This document shows, in pieces, positions 48,360-59,195 of a DNA stretch of 64,000 nucleotides (position 1 is the first letter of the stretch; each line of letters begins with the position of its first letter). A program made the position numbers and the translations under genes. The notes under the pieces were generated by a model. It saw only the letters and a list, made by a program, of their open reading frames with translations. It was not told the DNA's origin and did no database searches. Origin of the DNA: Lonicera japonica (taxonomy: Eukaryota; Streptophyta; Magnoliopsida; Dipsacales; Caprifoliaceae); the NCBI GenBank assembly GCA_021464415.1, contig CM038464.1:1550001-1614000 (forward strand), read 5' to 3'.

Positions 48360-49000
48360 CTCCTCATCAGATATATTGAATTTCTCCTTTGCCGGGTCAC
48401 TGGAGTTTTTGCTTTGCTTTGATCTGTTCAATAAAATAAATTAAATTAAGGTTAAAGTAAACTATTAATTTACAATAAAATATTTTAAATCCTTAATACT
48501 GCGACTGAAAAGTAAATAAAAATCTGGCTCAAATGTAATTAAATGACATTTGCTACGATAACGCTAGTCGTGGGTTTTCTGAAACATTATCCCACTTATA
48601 AAAATCAATGAAACAACAGAACAGAACATAATGGAAAACTGCATACTTTTTGGAGTTCCCAGCATCTATCTGTTTCACAAATGGGTGGACAAATAAAAAG
48701 GTTTTTGCAAACCATTAAATTGTATACATATAACATTACAAGATAGATTACTTGTGACTATTGTTGATGATCCTTCTAAAACTCCTCTAAAAAGTCGAAC
48801 AATTGAATGACACAGAGGCTTTTCTAGGTTTTAAATAAAAGATTGAGAAATACAAGGATTGATCTAAAGATTTGATGTACGTCAAACTGAATATGTTGGG
48901 GGGGGGTTAAAAGTCAAACTTCATCAAGGGTTCTGTGCACTTGTTTTCAGCTAGCTTTTCATCGGTCGAAATTAAACAACAACAAATCTTATAACTTGAT
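48360..49000. other. Intergenic DNA and probable 3' UTR
   Basis: No gene is seen. The last 100-200 bases before 49005 are probably the 3' UTR of the leftward four-exon gene. A G run (ggggggggg) lies at about 48899. Confidence 0.4.
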
Positions 49001-49004
49001 TATT

Positions 49005-52000
49005 CTAATCATACAACCCTTCGTCATGCCATATATCAACTAAGAAATCCACCATCTCCTGCAAATTCCACAAAACAATCAAAGATGACAAATTGGGCAT
49101 TTAATGTCCTCAAAAAATGTAGTGATATTTTTCTCATTTTGAGTTTGAACTTTTATGCACTTAACTAAAAGTGATTAAATTAATTGTACAAAGTCAAAGC
49201 TCATCTATTTGGGGCGCAGGTAGTATATCCATAGAGGGTCATGTTAACGAAAGAACAATGTATCAATAAACATCACTATGGCACACAATCATATAGAGCT
49301 CCATGCTTATGTTTACTGTTTATAGTATCCTTAGCAATTGGCATCATTTCCACATTTTCCATCAACTGAAAATTATCAAAATACATGAACAGATGTCTGT
49401 GGAAGGATTCTTACAGGTAAAGGGATTGCCTCAGGAAAAGGATCATGAGTTGAGAGCAAGTCCTCATAAGTCATTGACCAGCTACAAGAGAAAATTTCAA
49501 CAGTTACATTTGACATATTAGATCATGAGCTAAAAACAAATGTTTTAAGTGAAAAAACAGTAATTATATTGATATTGGAAAGGTATCCAAATATATTTTC
49601 AGAACCCCTAACAATGAGGCAAAGTAAATGTTACATCCATCAAAAGAAGGTTTAGATCATATTATACAAACATTTCACATGGGGTTGAATGTCTGGAGCC
49701 AGAGAACGGCCATGTTTTCATTCAATGAAATAACTTTAGAATAATATGATAAATTTGGATCCCTTAGTGAAGCTGTTATGACCAGTAGTGGTGCTCTACT
49801 ACTTGCTGAAAAATTTATAAAGCCTGTTCTACTCGCAATCGTGATCCTAAGTGCTGGTTTGGTTCAAGTTTTGGTTCGTCCTTGGAATCTTAAAACTGGT
49901 AAATTCACACTAACAGTCCGTTTGATAACAAGATAGAAAATGATAACAAAAACAGTTGCTTTTTATGTGAAGTTGAAAAATAAGTTGAGGAATGTGGCGG
50001 AAAAAAATTCTTTGGGGGCTGAGGTAAACAAAAATTTCACGGATGATGGACATCTACCTATAAAATGACCATGCGATGGAGAGCATCTCATCACATGCCT
50101 CAACTTATTTTCCAACTTCTCACACAAATCAAGTGTTATTCTTTTCATTTTCCATATTGTGATCAAACGGAGCCTAAGAGTCTCTTATAGTTCATGCCAA
50201 GAGGTTGAACTATAAGTTGATGAGGCTCAAACTTTCCACGTAAAATTACCATTTTGAGTTTTACGAACGAACAAAAACACGAAACAAATGAGCACTTAAA
50301 AGTAACTGCTGATTCCTCCCTTGAGCTGTTCTTTGGCTGTACTATTAATCACAAAGTGGACTCGTCAGCACATATGACTCGCCTAAGTGCCAGGTGGACA
50401 AAGGCATGCTACAGTGTAAAAAGTTATTTCCTCCTCCTCCCTCTCCCTAAAAAGCCCTAATCTCCTTCCCTTTCAACCACCTCAAAACTACCGCCAACGC
50501 CACCACGATCATCAACTACATAATCGAAATCAGAATTGGATTCAAAATTGGTCTTCATCTTCTTCATCCCCAAAGCTGGAAATCTAGAACATATACATTA
50601 TATATATACACATACATATATATATTCACATAAATGTAAAATCTGAACTGAAGAAATCGCAGATCTAAGAGGTTAGAGATCAAGACTTCGACTTTTAGGG
50701 TTTCGATTTGGCCTCATCAGTTATGCTTGACTTTTCCCCCAAAAATGAAACCAAAAATGAAGTTGAAATGAATAATAGAAAATCGAATTGAAAAGCAATT
50801 ATATATCCATACAATCATATATATATATAGCACGCACATAGCCAAAAATTATGGGTTTCTTCTTTAGGAATCGGGGGTTTTCTATTTGTATGTGTAGAAT
50901 GGTGGTGGTGATGATGATGGTGGAACGGTGGCAGAGGAAGAAAGGGAGAGAGAGAGAGAGAGAAAGGTGGACGGTGATGGGGAAAAAAGAGAAAAGAATG
51001 GAGGAGGTAGCGGTGTCGGCGTCGGCCACGGCCAAAGGGGTGGTCGGAGATGGAGATTGAGGTCGAAGATGATGACTGATTTGTGTGTACATTTTTGTGT
51101 ACATATATATAAATATGTATATGTATATATATAAAAGAAGAAGAAGATGAAGGGCATTTTGGTCCAAAAAAGTCAGAAATTGACAGATTCTTCATGGCGT
51201 CAGATTTTAGGGGGTTAAGTCCAATAAAAATCATTTTGGGGGGTTTTCTCAAATATGGCTATTAGCGCAGAGGGTTAAGTCAATAAACCCCTTTTATTTA
51301 TGACACGGCTAAATTTCTTCAGTGAAATGCTATTGCTAAAGCAATTTTGGCTTCTGTCAATAAACTTTTCCATTGAATGCTTGTAGTTTAAGGTTTCATG
51401 CACGTCAACTTGTACACAAAAGTCAATGTTCAAACATGACCTTTAGTATAATAACCAGAACTTTCTGCAATTATATTACTTCCAATAACATATATGGTTT
51501 GTATCTCCTAACACGTCAGCGATAACAAATCTCCCTGGTACAGAGAAGAAACTATGGAAAGCAACTACCTTATAATGGGATCTTTTGGTGTCTTTCGTGA
51601 CTTCTGAGATTTATCTCCAACCCATGTTCTCCTGCTCTCATGCCAAGCAGCTGTAGCTGCAGAAAACATTCAGACATTTCATGAAAATCCAATATGTAAC
51701 TGTATTTAACTTTCTGATCATCTCATTCTTACAAGATAATTAAATTATCAAACTTACAACCCGTCTCTGGTCATCTAATAAAGAAAATATCTGGCCTCAC
51801 AATATACATATATATTTCAGTTGAAAGATAACACCAGACTATAGTTGAAAAACGGAATTAGGGTTTTGCCCTACTCAGTATGAGAGCCAGGGCCGTATAT
51901 TGACATAGATAAATTAGGGTTACAATGAATAACCAAACATAAATAAAAAGACAAAAAAGGAAACAATCAAATCCAAATTTAAGTCTAAATCTAAAAGATC

Positions 52001-54093
52001 CCTAATATTACGGGATATATATAAAAGTTACCTAATATAACTTAATAAATTAAATAATAAAAATAATTATGATTTCCAACACTCCACCTCAAATTGAAGG
52101 AGGTGTTAAACCGAAATCAATTTGCCTATGATAACATGCTGCTCCTTTGCTGGAAAATACTTCCCCTTTAAGTCTTCAAATAAATTGTTCCTTATGTGCT
52201 TGAACCGTGCATGCCCAAAAAAGTACCTCAATTCTGTAAAATAAAGACATGCTAAAAGTGGAAACAACATCCAAAGCAACATTTGCAAAGGCGGAACAAC
52301 ATCCCCCAAAACAAGGCCGATAACGAGATCGGGCAAACTAATATGGCCAACAAAACGCTGCCTGAAAAATGCTCAGCAACACAAATGGAAACTTAGCTCA
52401 TAACAAGGAAACTAAGGAAATACCTCAAAGAGGTCAAAAGAAAAAGAAAAGAGGCAGAGAAATAGAGCACCACAAGCCACCAATATGATAGAAGTTGAAG
52501 ACTAACATCAAAAAGAAAGGGGGCGGCGGAGTCGGGCAAAGTGTGGGCACAAACTGTTGGACGATGCTATAAGAAATATAAAAGGAGATGCAAAAGAAAC
52601 TCTTTGACTAGGCAGGCGGCAAAAGGCCACTAGCCGGAAAAGGTGGAACCCAAAAACCCTAGTAAGAATCGAATTCCTTTGATACCAAGTTGAAAAACGG
52701 AATTAGGATTTTGGCATACTCAATATGAGAGGCAGAGCCGTATAAAGATAAATTTGAGTTGCAATGAATAACCAAACATAAATACAAAGTTAATAACCAA
52801 AATAATAAAAATAATTATGATTTCCAACAACTATATATGTGACGGTGAAGTGCTGTAGAAATTGACAGTATTTCTTTCTTTTCTTTTGTTTTTTTGTCTA
52901 TTTGCCAGAGTTATCTCAGAACTTGATGCTGGGTCAAGATTAGCATGACTATCATCCTGGTGCGAGTTAATTTCTGCATCTGCTGTAATCAACATCAGCC
53001 CACTTAAATTGTTTCATAGATTAGCCATTTTAGACTTGGCTTTAGGATCAGCCCATGCTAAGTAAGATATCCAATTATCCACATTATATTATAAGTTATA
53101 ACAAAAATTAATGAAATGTGAAAGGAAAGTTTAGTGTTTAATAATTATTGGAGCAGTTTGCTTTGTCCTCTATTTGTGAAGTCTATAAAACATGGCTGTC
53201 TTACATCACCTCTTGGATTGGCCTCGCTGCTATTCGTACAAGACATAAAAGGAAAAAGCAGGGTTGACTCCAGATAATCATCAAACTGATCTCAGACCAG
53301 CCAATTTGTTAGTCTACCTTTGCTTTCCTCATTATACTAAAATTGAAAATGCTCTTAAACTTCTTCACGAATATTGATTATGAACCCATACGGAAATAAG
53401 CAACTCCTTCCATCTCAAAATACGAATTCCGCTTTAACTTTGGTTCTTCTTAAGAAAAACGAAAATTTCAACATAATAATGGTCAAGAATACAACTAATT
53501 TTATATTGTGAGATTTGGTACACTGATTTTGTCCCGAAAAGGAAAAGGGACTCTTACTTTAAGAAATCCTAAAAGGGGAAGTGGGACTCTTAAGCTATCT
53601 ATGATGAATTGTTTTTGTAGGACTCTAAAATATAAAGCAAGTAAATAAGGTTCAGCAACCCATACACGAGTGATCGTTTCTCTAATGCGATCATCAAACC
53701 AAGGAGAATACTTTTGTGGAACTACTAGTATCTATTCAATAAGTTCTATAACTCCAGGTCAGAGGTCCTCTTATCCACCTGTATGATCCCCAGGGTTAGA
53801 CCCATCAATTCACATGCAACAGGACTCCATTATACATCAGGTTTCCAAATTGCATGTCCACCTTAGCAAGTATTGTAAAGACTCACTAGTAAAATACAGA
53901 GTGCCTCCATTTACATCAGGTTTTACTAATTTCGTATCAAGCTTAGCAAGTAAATGAAAGACTGACCATGATTAATAAATACAGAAGTGCCTCCATTGTT
54001 TTCTGCAGGCATTTTTGCTTTGTTTCCAGAAGTGGAACCTTCCAGAGGTTGCTTCTCTTTGGAACGGGAACTTCTTGTATTGTCTTCCATCAT
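49005..54093 (-). CDS. Four-exon gene for a 111-aa DUF4050 (Gag1-like) protein
   Basis: Minus-strand exons 54093-53967, 51656-51569, 49481-49415 and 49058-49005 join in frame (GT-AG introns of 2310, 2087 and 356 bp) to give 111 aa. The protein starts MMEDNTRSSRSKEKQPLEGS, has TAAWHESRRTWVGDKSQK (from 44), then DPIISWSMTYEDLLSTHDPF, and ends PEMVDFLVDIWHDEGLYD. The W...W pattern and the ISWS-TYEDLLST and EMVDFLVDIWHDEGL blocks match small plant proteins that I recall as DUF4050/Gag1-like clamp proteins; their function is not established. No signal peptide or membrane segment is seen, and the N-terminal 40 residues look disordered. The exact open-frame joins across three introns and the conserved C-terminus argue that it is real and functional. 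Transposons occupy introns 1 and 2. Confidence 0.85.
49914..50174. mobile_element. TAA-flanked MITE in intron 2 of the DUF4050 gene
   Basis: The ends cagtccgtttgataacaaga and catattgtgatcaaacggag with cc are inverted repeats, flanked by TAA at 49911-49913 and 50175-50177. The interior has complementary arms (gaaaaataagttgaggaatg against catgcctcaacttattttcc). It resembles the 38.1-kb MITE. Confidence 0.8.
50440..51300. other. Low-complexity stretch of intron 2
   Basis: It holds (TA)n tracts, a (GA)n run at about 50947-50965 and a GGTGGTGATGATGATGG stretch. These create long overlapping open frames on both strands (Pro/Ser/His-rich when translated) that are not genes. The right end, ggggttaagtccaataaaaa to gggttaagtcaataaacccc, resembles the gggttaagtcaaa part of the long-TIR element at 41.7 kb, so an old related insertion is possible. 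Confidence 0.45.
51844..52829 (-). mobile_element. TRIM element in intron 1 of the DUF4050 gene
   Basis: LTRs at 51844-52081 and 52689-52829 both start gttgaaaaacggaattagg and end ataattatgatttccaaca on the plus strand; the right LTR has lost about 100 bp. On the minus strand a TGGTATCAAAGG primer-binding site adjoins the right LTR and a TTGAGGTGGAG polypurine tract adjoins the left one. ACTATA flanks the whole element (51838-51843 and 52830-52835). The interior (about 600 bp) encodes no recognisable domain. Confidence 0.9.
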
Positions 54094-54990
54094 CTTTAGA
54101 CAGAAAAATCATTCCCTTTCACTGTGAAAACTTGGCTATGCGTCAATGCTTCTCTTTAAAGAAGTCTTCTCAAGGTTGTTAAATATTGTAAGAAAACTTG
54201 AAATATTGCAAGCTTTAAGCTGATAATATTTGTCCTGCGAAAAACAGATAAACAGTCAAAGGTGATAATAACCAAATTTGATTCAATAAGTCTTGCTTCA
54301 ATAAAGATAGCATGATCTAAACTCACAGTTTACATAACGAATTTGTTTCCTTTACTAATTTAACATAAACCCAAATTTAACCACAAATGAATTGACTTCA
54401 TCTACACCCTGCCCTCATAAAAATAGAATTAGTAAACAATCTCTGGGCAAAATTATGTCAATTAAAACGTAAAACAATTATCACATACCAAAAAAGTCGA
54501 AATTTGTATTTAGGATTGATTTATGATCCAAAATTAATGTTAAATAGCAGTTTTTAAACCTAGAGTTGACGTCAAGTTAAAATTTTACATAATAGCATTC
54601 CGTATGGATAAACTTAGTTAAAACGATACATCAGTAATAAAATCAAAGGAAAACAGCAACATCATTGAATGAAACGAATAATTTGTTAGGGTCCGCAAAA
54701 GCTGAGAATCAAAAGCAAATTATACCAAAACAAGCAATGCAGGAAGGCCAAAATAATATATAAAGTTTCTTCAAAAGCAAAAGATATATATACATATATA
54801 TAGAGAGAGAGAGAGAGAGAGGGGACATACCTTGATGAGAGGGTTTCTAGATCGAAAAAGAAGAAAAAGAAATTGAGAGAGAGGGGACGAATGTGAATAT
54901 ATACAACTCCGTGAGGGGGGGAGAAGGGAAATAGTAAGGTCAATTTCCTTTCCTTTCTTGGTTTGTTCGCGTCTCCTGTTTTCAGTTTCC
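54094..54990 (-). promoter_or_regulatory. Probable 5' UTR exons and promoter of the DUF4050 gene
   Basis: A donor after ctctcatcaag (exon end 54831, then gtatgtcc, minus strand) and an acceptor ending tttttcgcag (exon start 54234) suggest a leader exon at about 54990-54831 and a second leader exon 54234-54094 joined to the coding exon. A (GA)n tract lies just inside the intron. Transcription start and TATA box were not identified. Confidence 0.5.
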
Positions 54991-55556
54991 ACAGTTTCTT
55001 TTATTTATTTATTCTCTCTCTAGCTGACGTGGATGGGCCTCGAGTGGATAAGCCATGTTTTTATTATGTCCTGTGTTGACCCATTTACCCTTCCTATTTT
55101 TCTTCCTCCTTTTTTATTAATCGGAGTAAACTAGCTTAACAAACCTTAAATTATTCGTATTATTTTATTTTAACTCTTAAATAAAATTTTGAGATAATGG
55201 GCTCTAGGGTCTCGTTTCATAATGTTTTATGGCTTTAAGGACGGAGTCTAAGGTTCTTTTAATTAATATCATTGGGCTGGAAGTGTGACTAATTGGGCTG
55301 AAATATTATTTTAACTGAACATACAAAGGTGGCCGGAAAAAATGGGCCGAAGTCTTCGTAACCCAGGCTCTGCTCATGGTATTTGGACATTTTTCATAAT
55401 ATCAATTTTATTTTAAAGAAAATGATAAATATTAATGGATAAATATACCCCTGAATAAACATCTCTTGAACCTTTTTTATCCTAAACGAAAAAAGGAGGA
55501 ACACTCGTCCAATTCATTCACTCTTGTTCTACTTTCCATTCATCAAAGCAAAAAAA

Positions 55557-55763
55557 ATGACTATGAATATCATCAGATATTTGGTTAGTCTAAAACTGAA
55601 AGAAATGATCGCCGATAAAGCCTTGGATTTCCTAGTGCCGTCGTGGTGGGAGGTCCAAGTCACTATCGCCACCGCCGCATTTGTTATTGCCGCCTACTGT
55701 TTCTTCACTTTCAGCCTCAACAATGCCCCCATAATTCCAATATTGATGATAAAGACAATGTGA
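55557..55763 (+). CDS. Possible 68-aa single-TM protein
   Basis: An open frame starts MTMNIIRYLVSLKLKEMIAD, continues KALDFLVPSWWEVQVTIATA, and has a hydrophobic segment from about residue 36 to 53 (VTIATAAFVIAAYCFFTF) before a short tail. The start follows caaagcaaaaaa, a plant-like context, with a CT-rich leader upstream; an in-frame upstream ATG (55524) would add 11 residues. The composition looks coding rather than random, and the VPSWWEVQV stretch just before the membrane segment is distinctive. I do not recognise the family for certain. It is divergently placed from the DUF4050 gene, about 570 bp from that gene's probable start. Confidence 0.5.
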   Translation: MTMNIIRYLVSLKLKEMIADKALDFLVPSWWEVQVTIATAAFVIAAYCFFTFSLNNAPIIPILMIKTM

Positions 55764-55994
55764 TTTCCTTCCTCTGAGTTTTACTTTCAAAAGTCCCTAT
55801 GATTCATTGTTGTTTAACTGTCTCCTGCCTCACCTAATATCTGTCCGACAATATCTCCCTCTGGCCAAAAAAATATATGATCGCAACTTCTTCTTTTTTT
55901 ACGAACCCTATGTCGATCCATATATATATATACATATATATAAATTGAGTAGATGTTGATCTCATCAATTTTGTTGTTCTCTGTTTTGTAATGG

Positions 55995-56282
55995 TGCTAA
56001 AATCATTTTAGTACCAATGCTTTAGCACCAATAGTGTTAAATCTGTTTCAGCACCATTGGTGCTGAAACATATTTGTGCTAAACAGATTTAGCACCATTG
56101 GTGCTAGTGAAACAGATTTGTGCTAAACAGATTTAACACCATTTGTGTTACTGAAACAGATTGGTGCTAAAAAGATTTAACACCATTGGTGCTGAAACAA
56201 ATTGATGTTAAACAGATTTAGCACCATTTAGCACCATTAATGCTAAAACAGATTGGTGCTAAACAGATTTAGCACCAATTCT
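55995..56282. repeat. Palindrome-rich tandem array, about five copies
   Basis: Units of roughly 45-55 bp combine gtgctaaacagatttagcac (self-complementary ends) with cattggtgctgaaacagatt. At least five copies are present with base changes and a local gcaccattta duplication at about 56220. Each unit can fold, since gtgctaaa and tttagcac flank cagat. Confidence 0.85.
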
Positions 56283-56289
56283 AATAAGG

Positions 56290-57966
56290 CAAGAGATGCT
56301 CTATGGAATGGGTATTAGTGTGTTTTTTGTACAGTATCCTTAATTTACACGGCTAATTTGTAAGTGTCCTTCATAATTATGTTATTATTGGAATGAGCCA
56401 TTATGTCAAATTGCCCCTAAAAATTTATAATATTTAAATTATTGACCGAGTTTCAAATTGTTCCTTCTATCCAATTTGGACGTTAACTTTCACGGAATCA
56501 ACGATAAAAAAATTTATTTCATTAAATATTTTTAAAAAAATATTCTGAATGAAAAAAAACGAAAAGAGATGGATCATTGCCCCTCCTTCCTTCCACCCCC
56601 ACCATCACCGCCCCTCTTTTCATCTCATCACCACCATCCCCTTCCATCCGACCTCCCCACCACTTCCAACCTTCTTCATCTCATCACTATCACCATATTC
56701 TTCGTCCCATCACCACCATCTTATACCACTATCAGCACCATCCCATTTTGAAACAATAGAGAAAATAACAACTGTATAAACGAAGGAATATTCATCTTGC
56801 AATTTATACCGATTCAAAATCTATTAATCGGTGAAGAAGGATTTGATTTTGAGCTATATTAAGCGAGAATTGAAAGCGATCATGTGTTGTTCATCATCGT
56901 CAGGTTCGAAGGAAGAAGATAAATAAATTGATTTGTATAAGAAATGATGATACCACACTGTTAGACTTGGCGATTCGTTCACCCGATGACGGTACATCGC
57001 TTAAAGGAAGCTCAGTTGGGGCAAGTTTTCTACTGTTTCGCTTGCTTATAATACAAAGACTTCTGTATGTTCTTTTTATCCTTCACATGATTTTTCGATG
57101 AACGTATACGATTTTAGGTGAAATTGGTGTATTGGATTTGGAATAGCTACATGTTGGGTTTATGGTGGAAGGCATGCAGCCGGAAGTGGCAGTGGCGGGA
57201 AGATTATCGGAGGTAATGGCTGTGGGTCTCTCACAAATACACATCCACTTCATAGCTGCCCCTCTCTCTATTTTCTTCAGTTATCCCTCAATTCTTCTCT
57301 CTAATTTAGTGAACGTAAAATACAAAATGGCCAAAAACTGACAAGTTTTCAACTCAATTTGGAAGCTTAAATGCAAAATGATAAAGATGACTGGTAAAGT
57401 TTGCCATAAAAAGATCATTAAAAACTAAATGAGAATGGTAAATAAAGAAGAAGCCTAGTTGTTGTAAATGTTTCATACTAGTAGGCAGTAGCCATGGTTG
57501 GGAGGAGATAATGGGGACAAAATTAATAATTATTTGCATTAGCGTTGTTTTGATTGCAAGGTTAAAAATAATTAATAACACAATTGTTATTTCCTTTTAT
57601 TAAAGTCGTGGAGTTTGGCTTTACAACTATAACATGTACACATTTTGCTTAGCATAAGTTCCATTTTCTATTGCACACAAAGTTCTTCAAATTCCTCCTG
57701 CCTATTTTTATTTTTATTTTCAAGATTAATTTTTGGTAATGTACCTTACAATACCGTACTATACCGATATTTTGATATGGCAATGGTAATGGATTTTGGC
57801 ATACCAAATTTTCGATACACACACGGTACACTCGGTATGGTACGGTATTGTACCAAATCCATCCCTAAGTTTAAGTATTTAAATGAGGTAAAATTTCGTT
57901 TAAAGGCCAAAGTGAAACAATACTAATAGTTCAAGGGCCGTTATGGTAGTTTACTCTATTGATTAA
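56290..57966. other. Intergenic DNA, low complexity
   Basis: At 56549-56779 a C-rich tract gives three overlapping Pro/Ser/His-rich frames that are not genes. No protein family was recognised. A gaaggaagaagataaataaa stretch and the following 400 bp could be a remnant of a gene start, without support. Confidence 0.4.
57735..57870. repeat. Inverted repeat with ggtacggta motifs
   Basis: taccttacaataccgtacta with taccgatat on the left is complementary to cggtatggtacggtattgta on the right, about 60 bp apart. Such motifs occur in short plant DNA transposons. No target duplication was identified. Confidence 0.65.
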
Positions 57967-59195
57967 CTAGCTTATTACCCGTGCTATGCACGGACGTTGT
58001 ATGAATTATTTTTCATAAGTATATATATCATATTTTTTTTCTGTACATGTTTATACTTATATATAATTATAGTCAAGTTTTTTGAAATATAAAATTTATT
58101 AAATTAAATAACAAACATGAGGTTTACTTGAATGACAAATAATAGTATATATTAAATAAACAAAATTTATTACATCATCTGGTAGATTGAATTGAAATAC
58201 AAAAGGTAGTTTTTGTGTTCCTTCCAATTGTTTTCTTAACTGCGCCACAATGGAAAAAGGCTCATGAGATGAGTGAAAAATACAAATTCCTCTAAAACAG
58301 AAAATAACAAATAGAAATATATATAGTAAATTTTGTTGAAAAAAATGAAGAAAAGGAAGATGCTAGTTAGTTGAAAAATAAACAATTTGTATTAACATAA
58401 CCATTTTAAAAGAATATACTTACATACTCTTTCGTGTAGCCGGCAGAGAGAGCATATGTTAATGCATGTTATATAAATAACATAGTTCAAATTTAAATAG
58501 GTATCACTAATGGATTGAGATTTAAACCGAAAGATTATAGTAGTGAGAAACTGAATGGTCTTTAATCATTATTTATTTATTGTAAATCATTAATGCAATT
58601 ATATTTAGGAATTATGATATCATGTACTTTCATCTTTACAATGAGTCGATGGGTTATGAACGAGATTGAAAATAATGTGAAGAATTAAAAATGACCAATG
58701 GATTAAATTGATGTATTTATTATATTGGGAAGTAACTCATGAATATTATATTAGAATATTAATATATTGATAAACATTATAGAATATATTAATTGTGCTA
58801 TTAAATATTTTCACTTCCTCCATATTATATATATAATATATATGTGTAATAGATACTAGCCTTGGAGCGCTCCCTATATGTGTGCAGGGGATGTAATAAA
58901 TAAATAAACTGTATGCAAAATGATATTTTATATCGTAAGTACATCATTAGTTTTGCTCTCTTTGCAGAATTTTTTTAGTTATAGAATTAGTTCACTTTCG
59001 ATTAGTCAATTAAAAGCTTATGTATCTAAAATGATTCAATTTTACTTGATGGAGTGCTTGGAGAACTTAATTAAGATATTGAAAATATTAGAACAACAAG
59101 TTTTAAAATAGGTGTTTTTTTGTACACCTATACAAAGTCTTTTTTTGACCCCGTTTATCTTTTTTAAGTTTTGATAAGTTTGCAACCAAAGAATT

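Noticed and set aside
50799..51252. Several overlapping open frames of 69-145 codons on both strands
   Set aside because: They come from GA/CT, GGT and TA repeats inside intron 2 of the DUF4050 gene and translate as low-complexity sequence in every frame.
56549..56779. Three overlapping Pro/Ser/His-rich frames of 60-76 codons
   Set aside because: A C-rich tract opens all three frames at once, which is composition rather than coding.
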